Notes under the pieces: generated by a model
What the model saw: only the letters and a program-made list of their open reading frames with translations
Database searches by the model: none
What the model was told of the DNA's origin: nothing
Made by a program: the position numbers and the translations under genes
Origin: Serratia fonticola
Lineage (GTDB): Bacteria; Pseudomonadota; Gammaproteobacteria; Enterobacterales; Enterobacteriaceae
DNA: 64,000 nucleotides
Direction of reading: 5' to 3'
Assembly: GCF_006715025.1 (NCBI RefSeq)
Contig: NZ_VFMK01000001.1
Coordinates: 3,534,001 to 3,598,000, forward strand
In this document: one piece after another, positions 1 to 9,240 of the stretch
How the letters are laid out: every line of letters starts with the position of its first letter
How positions within the stretch are numbered: the first letter of the stretch is position 1

Positions 1-215
1 TTTGCCTGCACGGAGAGGCCTGTAGCTATGACATGAGCCCAGATGAAGACTTCATCATCGATACCCTGCCAGAATGTTCACAACTGATGGTTATCACCGG
101 CCTGAGCGGTCACGGTTTCAAATTTTCCAGTGTGTTGGGAGAAATAGCGGCCCTGTTCGCACAAGATAAGTCCTCGTCTTTAGATATTACCCCCTTCCAT
201 CTACAGCGCTTCTGA
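1..215 (+). CDS. solA: N-methyl-L-tryptophan oxidase (C-terminal part)
   Basis: This is the 3' end of a flavoenzyme gene whose start lies outside the window; the reading frame is already open at base 3. The product belongs to the monomeric sarcosine oxidase/MTOX family, which oxidatively demethylates N-methyl amino acids and carries covalent FAD. The visible 70 residues contain the C-S-Y motif at about bases 21-29, where the Cys corresponds to the family's covalent flavin attachment site, followed by DEDFIIDTLP and the very conserved GLSGHGFKFSSVLGE near the C-terminus. The resemblance to the end of E. coli SolA is strong. No partner gene is visible upstream. Confidence 0.85.
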   Translation, partial: CLHGEACSYDMSPDEDFIIDTLPECSQLMVITGLSGHGFKFSSVLGEIAALFAQDKSSSLDITPFHLQRF

Positions 216-415
216 ACCGCCCCTCTGCAGCAGTTTATCCTGGCTACTGCAGGGGAAAATAAATCCGTAACAAGCTGATATATAAGAATATACATACGTT
301 TACGGAAATTTCTTCCTGTCCTATCCGGATTTCCGAATTGATCCCACTGCCTGGTAAAGCCTATTTTACATAATTGTGCCTCATCCGGTTTTGTCTCACC
401 TACAAGGACGTCACT

Positions 416-1042
416 ATGAAACTACTCGTTGTGGAAGAATGCAGTTTCACTCGTTTAGGTATTGCGGGTCACTTTACTGACAATCTGTTCACGTCTGTGA
501 CATGCAGCCAAAACATTGAAACAGCGCTTCCGTTGCTAGCCAGTTTCAAGCCCAGCCATATTTTGGTGAATATGACCAAATACTGCCGCCACGGTGAAAA
601 CAATGCGTTATTGCAGGCATTTATCCTGGCAGCACGGCAGTCGACGTTGCATATTTATCTCGATACTCCCTACCCCTGCAATAAACACCCGATACGCATT
701 ACTGGCAACGCGTTCCTGTTCAATAAGAGTATTTTACCTGAGGCACTGAAAATCCTGCGAGAAAACCGGTTTTCACTCATGGACCGACATGAAGATCATT
801 CGCTCTTCAGCCCTCAAGAATTGACGGTAATGAAGTATTGGATGTCCGAAATGCCCAATTACCGCATTGCCAAAAAACTGCACATCAGCTCCCATACGGT
901 GTATGTGCATAAACGGCATATCACCGAGAAAATTAACGTCCGTAATCGGCTGGAGTTTTATTCACTCTATAACGTCCTGCGCTATTTTTATCCCCCAGCC
1001 CCCGCGAGCAACCACACGTTATTGGAACTGATGGCGGTATAA
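416..1042 (+). CDS. LuxR-family transcriptional regulator (RcsA-like layout)
   Basis: A protein of 208 residues with a degenerate receiver-like N-terminal half (starts MKLLVVEECSFTRLGIAG, reminiscent of RcsA) and a C-terminal LuxR/FixJ helix-turn-helix at about residues 125-185 (FSPQELTVMKYW, then ISSHTVYVHKRHITEKI). The N-terminal half lacks a normal phosphoacceptor aspartate pattern, so it may not be a classical phosphorylated regulator. The start at 416 is preferred over the in-frame ATG at 374 because an AAGGACG ribosome site precedes it. It is monocistronic, between solA and the convergent tqsA. Target genes cannot be told from the sequence; it could belong to the RcsA/BglJ/EcpR type of auxiliary regulators. 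Confidence 0.75.
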   Translation: MKLLVVEECSFTRLGIAGHFTDNLFTSVTCSQNIETALPLLASFKPSHILVNMTKYCRHGENNALLQAFILAARQSTLHIYLDTPYPCNKHPIRITGNAFLFNKSILPEALKILRENRFSLMDRHEDHSLFSPQELTVMKYWMSEMPNYRIAKKLHISSHTVYVHKRHITEKINVRNRLEFYSLYNVLRYFYPPAPASNHTLLELMAV

Positions 1043-1057
1043 TAAATTACCGTCTGC

Positions 1058-2116
1058 TTACTCGGGTGTTATCGTTTTTGCAGGTTGCCCATCTCCCAGG
1101 ATCACTGCCAACTTATGCCCGCCTTCTATTGTCTCAAGCGTTATACGAGCAATAATGGTTAGTGGCACCGAAAGCAGCATACCGACAGGCCCCATCAGCC
1201 ATCCCCAGAATATCAGGGAAAGAAAAACCACCAGCGTAGAAAGCCCCAAACCACGCCCCATAATGCGCGGTTCCAGCATGTTACCGATGATCAGGTTAAT
1301 CAGGATATAGCCACCAGCCACCATGGCCGCATCGGCAAAGCCGTTAAACAGCAACGCTTGGATCAAGGGTGGAATAGCCGCAATAACCGAACCAATATTG
1401 GGAATATAGTTAAACAAAAAAGCCATCAAGCCCCAGATAAAAGCAAATCGCACGCCAACCCAGGTCAGGAATCCCCAAACGATCAGCCCGGTAGCCACAC
1501 TGATCACCGTCTTAATCACCAGATAATGCGTCACTCCCTTTAGCGCACGTTGGATGGCGGCCATACCTTCATTGGGTTTTTCCAGCGCCTGACGCAGCTT
1601 GAACGGCAGAACCGTTGCCTCGAACAGCATAAAGACCACCGTCATTAACAACAGGAAGATGCTGGTCATCGCCCCGGAAAGGTGCCCAAGCAGACGAGTC
1701 ACCAGGTTCATGGTCGCACCTGGATCAACATATTTGACCACCGCCTCCGCAGAGAAGGTAAGATCGATATTGAAACGCTGAGCGTAATATTGCAGTGCCC
1801 GCAGCTTCTCCAACATCATGCCGCGATACTGCGGTAACGATCGTGCAAATTCATTTAATGACGAACCTAGCATACCAATGAACGTCAATAGCAGCACCAC
1901 GATGGCGATAACCAACAACATAACGCCGAGCGCTCGCGGCACGCGGCAGCGCTCCAGCAATACCACCAGTGGATTGAGCACAATGGCGAGGAATACCGCC
2001 AACAGGAAAGGCACCACGATTTCCGACGCCGCCTTTATTCCCGCAAGGATCACTACCAGCATCGCCAACATCATGATTAAACGAAGCTTACGATCGCTAA
2101 ATTCAAAACTGCCCAT
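1058..2116 (-). CDS. tqsA: AI-2E family transporter TqsA
   Basis: A 352-residue inner-membrane protein of the AI-2E (PerM/TqsA) family. E. coli TqsA is described as exporting the quorum signal autoinducer-2. Hydrophobic segments fill residues 12-85, then a soluble region (about 90-150) and a cluster of membrane segments to the C-terminus. The block around residues 225-320 (RFAFIWGL, FNYIPNIGSV, ILEP-like NMLEPRIMGRGLGLS, FLSLIFWGWL) is nearly identical to E. coli TqsA, and the length is close to the 344 of E. coli. AAGGAAATCAC precedes the ATG at 2116. It converges with the LuxR-type gene and is divergent from yceJ. Substrate is inferred from family only. Confidence 0.85.
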   Translation of the reverse strand: MGSFEFSDRKLRLIMMLAMLVVILAGIKAASEIVVPFLLAVFLAIVLNPLVVLLERCRVPRALGVMLLVIAIVVLLLTFIGMLGSSLNEFARSLPQYRGMMLEKLRALQYYAQRFNIDLTFSAEAVVKYVDPGATMNLVTRLLGHLSGAMTSIFLLLMTVVFMLFEATVLPFKLRQALEKPNEGMAAIQRALKGVTHYLVIKTVISVATGLIVWGFLTWVGVRFAFIWGLMAFLFNYIPNIGSVIAAIPPLIQALLFNGFADAAMVAGGYILINLIIGNMLEPRIMGRGLGLSTLVVFLSLIFWGWLMGPVGMLLSVPLTIIARITLETIEGGHKLAVILGDGQPAKTITPE

Positions 2117-2545
2117 GTGATTTCCTTGCGTAAACAGGCTCGCAGGAGCCGCTGATGGTTACTATGTTAGCAAATTCTCTGGTACAGACGCAGACAAATC
2201 GCCGCAAGCCACTGATGAAAATAAAATAATCACTCTTTCATCGAACAAGGAAAATAATCGCGATAGCCGGAAAATAATAAATTTCCAGGCATTGAATTGA
2301 TATTTACGCAAAATGACAAAAACTGACAGTTATAGATAAATACGATAAATTTCAATGCGTAAGCCCGCTACCATCACCCTTGAAAAATAACATCTTCAAC
2401 GATTCATTTGACCAACTTAACGTAAACTCACACAAATTCCCTGATTAATGTTATAAAGAAGTAACATAGTTGAATTTATTATTGATTTTATGTTTATTAA
2501 AGCTTAATTATTGCAGCCAGAAATTGAGTAACGTAAGGAAACCTG
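2117..2545. other. Divergent intergenic region tqsA/yceJ
   Basis: An AT-rich gap of 429 bases between two divergent genes; it must hold both promoters. No small ORF with a ribosome site and no clear repeat were seen. The yceJ ribosome site (GTAAGGAAACC) lies at the right edge. Confidence 0.5.
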
Positions 2546-3100
2546 ATGCTCTGGAAAAATACCACCGACCGCTTTGGCCACATTTCAGTCGTGATCCACT
2601 GGCTCGTGGCTCTAACGGTATACGGCATGTTTGCTCTCGGCCTATGGATGGTGACCCTCGGTTATTACGACGTTTGGTATCACCAGGCGCCGGAAATCCA
2701 TAAAAGTATCGGTGCACTGCTGTTCATCGTCATGTTGGTCCGGGTGATATGGCGTTTTGTTTCGCCCCCTCCTAAACCGTTGGCCAGCTATAGCCGCTTC
2801 ACACGTATCAGCGCTACGCTCGCCCATATCGCGCTGTATACCGTGCTATTCGCTATTTTAATCAGTGGCTATCTGATTTCCACGGCCGATGGCCAGGCGA
2901 TCAGCGTTTTTGGCTGGTTCGACGTGCCCGCTACCCTCACCGGGTTGCCACAGCAGGCAGATACCGCAGGCACAATACACCTTTATCTGGCTTGGGCCGT
3001 TGTCGTGCTTTCTGCACTGCACGCCCTGGCTGCGCTTAAACATCACTTTATTGATGGTGATGTTACTTTAAAACGGATGCTGGGTCGCAGCGCCGATTAA
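2546..3100 (+). CDS. yceJ: Cytochrome b561 family protein YceJ
   Basis: A 184-residue four-helix membrane protein of the cytochrome b561 (CybB) family, expected to bind b-type haem and pass electrons in the inner membrane. Probable haem-ligand histidines are visible: HWL at residue 16-18, the HKS histidine at about 50, one in the helix 3 region and the pair in ALKHHF near residue 172. The match to E. coli YceJ runs over the whole length, including MFALGLWMVTL and SGYLISTADG. AAGGAAACCTG precedes the ATG. It ends 24 bases before yceI, so the two are very probably one operon, as in E. coli. Confidence 0.9.
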   Translation: MLWKNTTDRFGHISVVIHWLVALTVYGMFALGLWMVTLGYYDVWYHQAPEIHKSIGALLFIVMLVRVIWRFVSPPPKPLASYSRFTRISATLAHIALYTVLFAILISGYLISTADGQAISVFGWFDVPATLTGLPQQADTAGTIHLYLAWAVVVLSALHALAALKHHFIDGDVTLKRMLGRSAD

Positions 3101-3124
3101 CCTCTTGGATTCATGGAGATTACT

Positions 3125-3706
3125 ATGTTTTTGAAAAATACCGTATTAAGCCTGACCGCAGGCGCTCTGCTGTTGAGCGCAGGTTCTGCCCTGGCCGCGA
3201 ACTACAAAATTGATAAACAAGGTCAGCATGCGTTCGTTGAATTTCGCATCCAGCACCTGGGTTATAGCTGGTTGTACGGTACGTTCAAGGATTTTGACGG
3301 TGGGTTCACCTTTGATGAGAAAGATCCTTCCAAAGACAAGGTCAACGTCACAATCAACACGGCCAGCGTAGACACTAACCACGCCGAGCGTGATAAACAC
3401 CTGCGCAGCGCTGAATTCCTGAACGTAGAAAAGCACAAACAGGCTACGTTTGAATCTACCGAGGTGAAGAAAGACGGTGAAGGTTATGCCATTGTTGGCA
3501 ACCTGACGCTGAACGGCGTCACCAAGCCCGTCACGCTGGATGCCAAATTGATTGGCCAGGGTAACGACCCGTGGGGGGGTTATCGCGCAGGCTTTGAAGC
3601 CAACGGTAAAATCAAGTTGAAAGACTTCGCTATCACCACCGATCTTGGTCCGGCTTCGCAGGAAGTTGAGCTGATCATCTCGGTAGAAGGGGTTCGCGAG
3701 AAGTAA
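3125..3706 (+). CDS. yceI: Periplasmic YceI-family lipocalin-like protein
   Basis: A 193-residue secreted protein with a typical signal peptide (FLKNTVLSLTAGALLLSAGSALA, cleavage after ALA). The mature part is the YceI beta-barrel domain, which in the family binds polyisoprenoids; E. coli YceI is induced at high pH/osmolarity. Conserved blocks are visible: FRIQHLGYSWLYGTFKDFDG, DTNHAERDKHLRS, LTLNGVTKPVTL and DPWGGYRAGFEA. The start at 3125 (GGAG seven bases upstream) is chosen over an in-frame ATG at 3113, which would put charged residues before the signal peptide. It is co-transcribed with yceJ, which may supply electrons or be a functional partner; that link is inferred from pairing only. 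Confidence 0.92.
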   Translation: MFLKNTVLSLTAGALLLSAGSALAANYKIDKQGQHAFVEFRIQHLGYSWLYGTFKDFDGGFTFDEKDPSKDKVNVTINTASVDTNHAERDKHLRSAEFLNVEKHKQATFESTEVKKDGEGYAIVGNLTLNGVTKPVTLDAKLIGQGNDPWGGYRAGFEANGKIKLKDFAITTDLGPASQEVELIISVEGVREK

Positions 3707-3760
3707 TAAAAAGGGGCGCTGAACTACTCAGCCCCCCGCCAGGGCTCAGCTTACTGGGCC

Positions 3761-4813
3761 CTATTCTTTCGGCTCAGGGATGCGCAGGGTCGTCTGCAAC
3801 AGGCCTTTGGACTTATTAAAGATTTTCACTCCATTCTCACGACCGGCACGACGCGCCCTTTGTTCTTCACGCGGTAGCTTCAACTCTTCACGGCAGGTTT
3901 CGCTGCAACATCCATTGAACTTCGCGGCGCAGCTTGGGCATTGGATAAACAGCAGGTGGCAGCCGTCATTCAGGCAGTTGGTGTGAGTATCACAAGGCGC
4001 TCCGCACTGGTGGCAATTGGCTATCACATCTTCTGAGATACGCTCACCCATGCGTTCGTCAAACACGAAGTTCTTGCCGATAAATTTCAACGGCAATCCC
4101 TGTTCTTTCGCTTTGCGGGCATACTCGATAATACCACCTTCAACGTGATACACGTTTTTGAAGCCATGATGCAACATATAGGCACTGGCCTTTTCACAAC
4201 GGATCCCACCGGTGCAGTACATGACAATATTTTTGTCTTTCTGCTCCTGCAGCATGTCTACCGCCATAGGTAACTGATCGCGGAAAGTATCGGAAGGCAC
4301 TTCAATGGCGTTTTCAAAGTGGCCGACTTCATACTCGTAGTGGTTACGCATATCCACGAAGACCGTATTGGGATCGTCGATCATCTGATTAACGCGATCT
4401 GCCTGGAGATACTCCCCAACATTGGCTGGGTTGAAGGTTTCATCTTCAATCCCATCGGCCACTATGCGCTCGCGCACTTTCAGGCGCAGCACCCAGAAGG
4501 ATTTTCCATCATCTTCAAGGGCGATATTCAAGCGGACCTGATCCAGCGCAGGATGGGAGGCAAACAGGGCTGCTTTGAAAGCGTCAAAATTATTTTGCGG
4601 CACGCTGATCTGTGCGTTGATGCCCTCTTTCGCGACATAGATACGGCCAAAAACCTTCAGTTTATCAAACTGAATATACAGGCTGTCGCGAAATGCTTTG
4701 GGATCATCAAGGGTGAAGTATTTATAAAAAGAAACTGTCGTGCGCGGTTCGGTTTCGGCCAACATACGCGCCTTCAGTTCCTCATTAGAAATCCGGTTAT
4801 GTAACACTGGCAT
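3761..4813 (-). CDS. trhO: tRNA uridine(34) hydroxylase, rhodanese-fold
   Basis: A 350-residue homologue of E. coli YceA/TrhO, which uses oxygen to hydroxylate U34 of certain tRNAs towards 5-carboxymethoxyuridine. An N-terminal acylphosphatase-like domain (about 1-125) precedes a rhodanese domain (about 145-240) with the active-site loop VMYCTGGIRCEKA, catalytic Cys200. A Cys-rich segment at 267-307 (CHQCGAPCDTHTNC, CPSC, CCSETC) follows, probably binding metal. Length and order equal E. coli YceA. It is a single gene, converging with yceI. Confidence 0.93.
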   Translation of the reverse strand: MPVLHNRISNEELKARMLAETEPRTTVSFYKYFTLDDPKAFRDSLYIQFDKLKVFGRIYVAKEGINAQISVPQNNFDAFKAALFASHPALDQVRLNIALEDDGKSFWVLRLKVRERIVADGIEDETFNPANVGEYLQADRVNQMIDDPNTVFVDMRNHYEYEVGHFENAIEVPSDTFRDQLPMAVDMLQEQKDKNIVMYCTGGIRCEKASAYMLHHGFKNVYHVEGGIIEYARKAKEQGLPLKFIGKNFVFDERMGERISEDVIANCHQCGAPCDTHTNCLNDGCHLLFIQCPSCAAKFNGCCSETCREELKLPREEQRARRAGRENGVKIFNKSKGLLQTTLRIPEPKE

Positions 4814-5018
4814 GGTGTACTTTCCTGTCTTTCGGGAGGTGACTGATTGAGTGCGCCCAGGCCCCTGGCCCGCGCGCGGCGCATAGCATACCCGAAAACC
4901 CGCTGTAACACAGCATTAACCTGGCCGCAATGATTGCGACAATGCTTGACGTTATTGACAAATCCCGCTAAGCCTACTCGTCAGCGATTGCCGATTTTTG
5001 ACGGACCATGAGGATATT

Positions 5019-6116
5019 ATGAGCCAACTTTTTACGCCGATCACCCTGGGGCTGCTGCGGTTACCCAACCGTATCGTTATCGCCCCCATGTGCCAGTACT
5101 CTGCAGACAACGGTAAAGCCACTGAATGGCATACCATGCATCTCGGGCACCTCTCCCATTCCGGTGCGGGGTTGCTGATTGTCGAGGCCACTGCGGTATC
5201 ACCAGAAGGCCGGATTTCTCCTGGCGATCTTGGTTTATGGGATGATGCCACCGAGCAGGCACTGGCTGACGTTGTTCAGGCGGTAAAAAAACACGCCACC
5301 ATGCCGCTCGGGATCCAATTGGGGCATGCCGGCCGTAAAGCTTCCTGTGCCGTTCCCTGGGAAGGCGGTGGTCAGCTGTCTGCAGCTGAAGGAGGCTGGC
5401 AAACGATCTCCGCTTCCGCACTGCCCTTCAACAGCCAGGATCAGGCTCCGCAGGCCATGAGCCTGGAACAAATCAAACAGTTAAAAGCACAGTTTGTCGC
5501 TGCCGCACAGCGTGCCGATCGTCTCGGGTTTGATCTGATCGAACTGCATGGTGCCCACGGTTATCTGCTGCATCAGTTCCTCTCCCCGCTGGCCAATCAG
5601 CGTGAAGATCAATACGGTGGCTCTTTGCAAAATCGGATGCGGCTGTTGTTGGAGACTTTCAGCGAGATTCGAGCCGTATTCCCAGCACAAAAAGCCGTCG
5701 GCGTCAGGATCTCTGCCAGTGACTGGGTGAATGGCGGCTGGGATGAGCAGCAATCCATCGAGCTGGCAAACGCCTTAAAACAGCAGGGGTGCGACTACAT
5801 CCATATTTCCAGCGGCGGACTTTCGCCTCAACAGAAAATTCCGGTGGGGCCAAACTATCAGGTTCCTTTTGCCGAAACTATCAAACAGAAAGTCGGTATG
5901 CCCACCATCGCTGTAGGGCTGATCACCGAACCGGAACAGGCGGAAGCCATCGTCGCAACCGGCCAGGCTGATATGGTAGCGTTAGCACGCGGTATCCTCT
6001 ATGACCCACGTTGGCCATGGCATGCCGCGGCCAAGTTGGGTGCCAAGGTACAGGCACCGCCCCAATACTGGCGTTCAGAGCCTCACCTTGTGAAAGGCCT
6101 GTTTAAAGACCAATAA
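5019..6116 (+). CDS. NADPH dehydrogenase/ene-reductase, Old Yellow Enzyme family (YqjM/XenA class)
   Basis: A 365-residue FMN-dependent oxidoreductase with a TIM-barrel fold. Family members reduce activated C=C bonds and nitro compounds with NADPH. Residues of the 'thermophilic-like' OYE subclass are visible: Cys25 in APMCQYSA, the substrate-binding motif GIQLGHAGRKAS, the HGAHGYLLHQFLSP block and the FMN-phosphate region VALARGILYDPRWPW near the C-terminus. The start at 5019 (GAGGATATT upstream) is chosen over 4998. It is transcribed alone, divergent from trhO. Physiological substrate unknown; it is not the NemA subclass. Confidence 0.88.
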   Translation: MSQLFTPITLGLLRLPNRIVIAPMCQYSADNGKATEWHTMHLGHLSHSGAGLLIVEATAVSPEGRISPGDLGLWDDATEQALADVVQAVKKHATMPLGIQLGHAGRKASCAVPWEGGGQLSAAEGGWQTISASALPFNSQDQAPQAMSLEQIKQLKAQFVAAAQRADRLGFDLIELHGAHGYLLHQFLSPLANQREDQYGGSLQNRMRLLLETFSEIRAVFPAQKAVGVRISASDWVNGGWDEQQSIELANALKQQGCDYIHISSGGLSPQQKIPVGPNYQVPFAETIKQKVGMPTIAVGLITEPEQAEAIVATGQADMVALARGILYDPRWPWHAAAKLGAKVQAPPQYWRSEPHLVKGLFKDQ

Positions 6117-6501
6117 GGCATCGGAAAGCGGGTGCTCAGCGCCCGCTGTCGGTCAAAACAAACGTCGGAGCACCACGGAGCCGACATAGTTACCCTATGA
6201 ATCAAAAAACCATTAATATACTTTCTGCGTGATATTTCAGCATCAAATTGCCAAACCGCAAAAATTTGCCGAAAAAAACATCGTTATCATTCTGTTTAAG
6301 GCAAAAAATGATGTTTTAATGCTGTGGGTTTTCCTGTTACATAAGAAAAATGTCACAATACACGACCATAAACGGCAGAAAAACCATCGCATAGACCAAA
6401 CACCGCAGGCCAAAGGGGTTAACATTGCTGCTAGCTGCACGCAAGGTCTATGTAATTTCTCTGTGATTACTGATAAATGACTGCTTCTAAGCTGAGAACC
6501 T
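6117..6501. other. Intergenic region with hairpin, upstream of lpxL
   Basis: A 385-base AT-rich gap. It opens with a 9-bp hairpin (arms 6127-6135 and 6139-6147, loop TCA) just after the oxidoreductase stop; there is no U-tract, so it is at best a weak terminator or a 3'-end stabiliser. The rest should carry the lpxL promoter. An open frame at 6229-6480 lacks a ribosome site and protein-like composition. Confidence 0.45.
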
Positions 6502-7422
6502 ATGACGCAAGTTCCTTCTTTTAATCGATCTTTACTGCATCCACGCTACTGGCTCACCTGGTTCGGCATTGGTTTACTCTATCTGTTGGTTCTGCTGCCG
6601 TACCCGGTTATTTATCGGTTGGGTACTGGGTTAGGCCGATTCTCCATGCGTTTTCTCAAGCGCCGAGTGGCTATAGCGCAACGTAACCTTGAATTATGCT
6701 TCCCCGATATGCCCAGGGCCGAACGCGATGCCTTGGTGATAAAGAACTTTGAGTCGGTAGGAATGGGGCTGTTTGAAACCGGTATGGCCTGGTTCTGGCC
6801 GGACTGGCGTATTGAACGCTGGTTTAGCGTCCGCGGTCTGGAACATATTCAGAAAGCACGTGATAACCATCAGGGGGTTTTGCTGATCGGTCTGCATTTC
6901 CTGACACTGGAATTAGGCGCGCGCATTTTTGGTATCCATAACCCTGGGATTGGCGTCTACCGTCCACATGACAATAAGCTGATGGATTGGTTGCAAACCT
7001 GGGGTCGTATGCGCTCCAATAAATCCATGCTTGACCGTAAAGACGTCAAAGGGATGATCCGCGCACTGAAGCAAGGCGAAATAATCTGGTATGCCCCGGA
7101 TCATGACTATGGCCCGCGAAGCAGCGTGTTCGCCCCCTTGTTTGCCGTGGAGAAAGCAGCAACGACAACCGGTAGTTATGTGCTGGTGCGTATGGGTAAA
7201 CCCGCAATTATTCCCTTTACCCCTCGTCGTCTGCCGGAAGGCAAAGGCTATGAGCTTATCATGCAACCCGCAGTGGAAAACTTCCCGCTCGATAACGAGT
7301 TTGATGCCGCAGCCTTTATGAACAAGGTGGTCGAAAAAGAGATCCTGATGGCACCAGACCAATATATGTGGTTGCACCGTCGCTTTAAGACGCGTCCAGA
7401 AGGTGAGCCTTCCCTCTATTGA
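6502..7422 (+). CDS. lpxL: Lipid A biosynthesis lauroyl acyltransferase
   Basis: A 306-residue inner-membrane acyltransferase (HtrB/LpxL) that adds laurate to Kdo2-lipid IVA in late lipid A assembly. It has an N-terminal membrane anchor (about 17-38) and the catalytic HX4E motif HFLTLE, His132 and Glu137, at the same positions as in E. coli. Further family blocks are GVYRPHDN, NKSMLDRKDVKGMI, YAPDHDYGPRSSVF and the C-terminal MWLHRRFKTRPEG. Full length (E. coli 306). It is followed by a good intrinsic terminator and is transcribed alone. Confidence 0.95.
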   Translation: MTQVPSFNRSLLHPRYWLTWFGIGLLYLLVLLPYPVIYRLGTGLGRFSMRFLKRRVAIAQRNLELCFPDMPRAERDALVIKNFESVGMGLFETGMAWFWPDWRIERWFSVRGLEHIQKARDNHQGVLLIGLHFLTLELGARIFGIHNPGIGVYRPHDNKLMDWLQTWGRMRSNKSMLDRKDVKGMIRALKQGEIIWYAPDHDYGPRSSVFAPLFAVEKAATTTGSYVLVRMGKPAIIPFTPRRLPEGKGYELIMQPAVENFPLDNEFDAAAFMNKVVEKEILMAPDQYMWLHRRFKTRPEGEPSLY

Positions 7423-7426
7423 TGAC

Positions 7427-7453
7427 AACCCGCCAAGACGGCGGGTTTTTTAT
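7427..7453 (+). terminator. Intrinsic terminator of lpxL
   Basis: An 8-bp perfect stem (AACCCGCC / GGCGGGTT) with a five-base loop, followed by a run of T, lying five bases after the lpxL stop codon. Confidence 0.9.
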
Positions 7454-7520
7454 TTCTGCTATCTTGAGAAGTAGGTAAAACAGTGTGATGTTATGGGTTT
7501 AATCACGTAAGGGAGCCATC

Positions 7521-7805
7521 ATGTATATCGTCAGCCTAAGTTACCACCGTCCGATCGAAGAAGTTGATAACCACCTTGCCGGGCATATCACCTGGCTGAA
7601 ACGCCATTTTCAGGAAGGAAGCTTTATTGCCTCTGGGCGCAAAAATCCCCGCACCGGTGGCGTGATCCTGATTAAAGATATGGAACGCGCGCAGTTGGAT
7701 ACGATATTGGCACAAGACCCCTTTACCGCCGTCGCCCACTATGACGTCACTCATGTTGCTCTCACCACCGCATCCAGCGGTTTTGAAAACCTGCTCGGTG
7801 TCTGA
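7521..7805 (+). CDS. YciI-like (YCII domain) protein
   Basis: A 94-residue single-domain protein of the YCII/dimeric alpha-beta barrel type. The sequence starts MYIVSLSYHRP and shows the typical pattern H..WL..HFQEGSFIASGRKNPRTGGVILI, then DPF in the second half, and AHYDVT, which fits the family's conserved His-Asp putative active site. The family is of uncertain catalytic function. GGGAGCC precedes the ATG. It stands alone between the lpxL terminator and mdtG. Confidence 0.75.
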   Translation: MYIVSLSYHRPIEEVDNHLAGHITWLKRHFQEGSFIASGRKNPRTGGVILIKDMERAQLDTILAQDPFTAVAHYDVTHVALTTASSGFENLLGV

Positions 7806-8004
7806 TTCGCCTGGTCTCCACGTAACCGACGTGGGGATCATCGTGATTTACCGTTTTTAAAACTTTATTTCATTTCTAGCAAAAATACCTTACTGGTTAT
7901 TTGATAACCTCCTTCATTAAGCGCATACTTACCGTGCTAACTTTTTTTTGCTTTGCGCTATTTCCCCTGAGATCACAAAGCGTTTCAATCCTGCACGGAA
8001 ACCT

Positions 8005-9240
8005 ATGGCCCCGGTATCAGAACCGATCAATTGGCAACGCAACCTTTTTATCACCTGGCTTGGGTGCTTCTTAACCGGTGCCGCTTTTAGCCTGATCATG
8101 CCGTTCCTGCCGCTATATGTTGAAGCCCTTGGCGTAACCGGCCATCAGTCACTGAATATGTGGTCCGGTTTGGTTTTCAGTATTACTTTCCTGTTTTCGG
8201 CGATTGCTTCACCGTTCTGGGGCAGTCTGGCGGATCGCCGGGGTCGCAAGTTAATGCTGCTGCGCTCAGCGTTGGGTATGGCCATTGTGATGGTACTGAT
8301 GGGCATGGCGCAGAACATTTGGCAGTTTCTGGCACTGCGTGCCCTGCTGGGGTTGCTCGGCGGCTTTATTCCTAATGCCAATGCGCTGATTGCCACCCAA
8401 GTGCCCCGTCATCGCAGCGGTTGGGCTCTGGGTACCCTCTCTACGGGTGGGGTCAGCGGCGCGCTGATAGGGCCTTTAATCGGCGGTTTGCTGGCCGATC
8501 AATATGGTTTACGTCCGGTATTCTTCATCACCGCCAGCGTATTATTCATCTGTTTTCTGTTGACGCTGTTCTGTGTAAAGGAACAGTTCACGCCGGTACA
8601 GAAGAAAGATATGTTGCATGCACGGCAGGTCTTTGCCTCGCTTAAAAGCCCCAAGCTGATCCTCAGCCTTTTCGTCACCACCATGATTATTCAGATCGCT
8701 ACCGGTTCCATTGCACCAATCCTGACGCTTTATGTGCGCGATTTGGCAGGGAATACGCATAATCTGGCGTTTATTAGCGGCCTGATTGCCTCTGTACCGG
8801 GTGTCGCGGCACTGATGAGTGCACCACGCCTGGGTAAGTTGGGGGATAAAATTGGTCCAGAACGGATCCTGGTGTTTATGCTGATCGTTTCCGTGCTGCT
8901 GCTGATCCCAATGGCATTTGTCCAGACACCGTGGCAACTCGGCGTCTTACGCTTCTTACTTGGCGCTGCCGATGGTGCACTGCTGCCTGCCGTGCAGACC
9001 CTGTTGATTTACAACTGCACCAATCAGGTAGCAGGACGAATATTCAGCTATAACCAGTCCTTCCGCGATATCGGTAATGTCAGTGGTCCCCTGCTAGGGG
9101 CTGCGGTATCGGCCAGTTATGGATTCCGTGCAGTATTCTGTATGACCGCCCTGGTGGTCCTGTTCAACGCAATTTACTCCTGGTGGTGTCTGCAACATCG
9201 TCCGACAAGAATGCGAGAGGATACCTTGCAGGAAGAGTAA
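8005..9240 (+). CDS. mdtG: Multidrug efflux MFS transporter MdtG
   Basis: A 411-residue, 12-helix major facilitator transporter, drug:H+ antiporter type. The loop 2-3 signature GSLADRRGRKLMLLRS and the helix 5 motif TGGVSGALIGPLIGGLLAD are clear. Similarity to E. coli MdtG (YceE) is high across the chain (INW-RNL, WLGCFLTGAAFSL, NMWSGLVFSITFLFSAIASPF split by small changes). In E. coli it gives resistance to fosfomycin and deoxycholate. An upstream in-frame TTG at 7948 is possible, but the ATG at 8005, preceded by GGAAA, matches the E. coli N-terminus better. Confidence 0.9.
   Translation: MAPVSEPINWQRNLFITWLGCFLTGAAFSLIMPFLPLYVEALGVTGHQSLNMWSGLVFSITFLFSAIASPFWGSLADRRGRKLMLLRSALGMAIVMVLMGMAQNIWQFLALRALLGLLGGFIPNANALIATQVPRHRSGWALGTLSTGGVSGALIGPLIGGLLADQYGLRPVFFITASVLFICFLLTLFCVKEQFTPVQKKDMLHARQVFASLKSPKLILSLFVTTMIIQIATGSIAPILTLYVRDLAGNTHNLAFISGLIASVPGVAALMSAPRLGKLGDKIGPERILVFMLIVSVLLLIPMAFVQTPWQLGVLRFLLGAADGALLPAVQTLLIYNCTNQVAGRIFSYNQSFRDIGNVSGPLLGAAVSASYGFRAVFCMTALVVLFNAIYSWWCLQHRPTRMREDTLQEE

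Noticed and set aside
6229..6480. 83-codon frame upstream of lpxL
   Set aside because: No ribosome site; AT-rich promoter DNA with chance opening of the frame.
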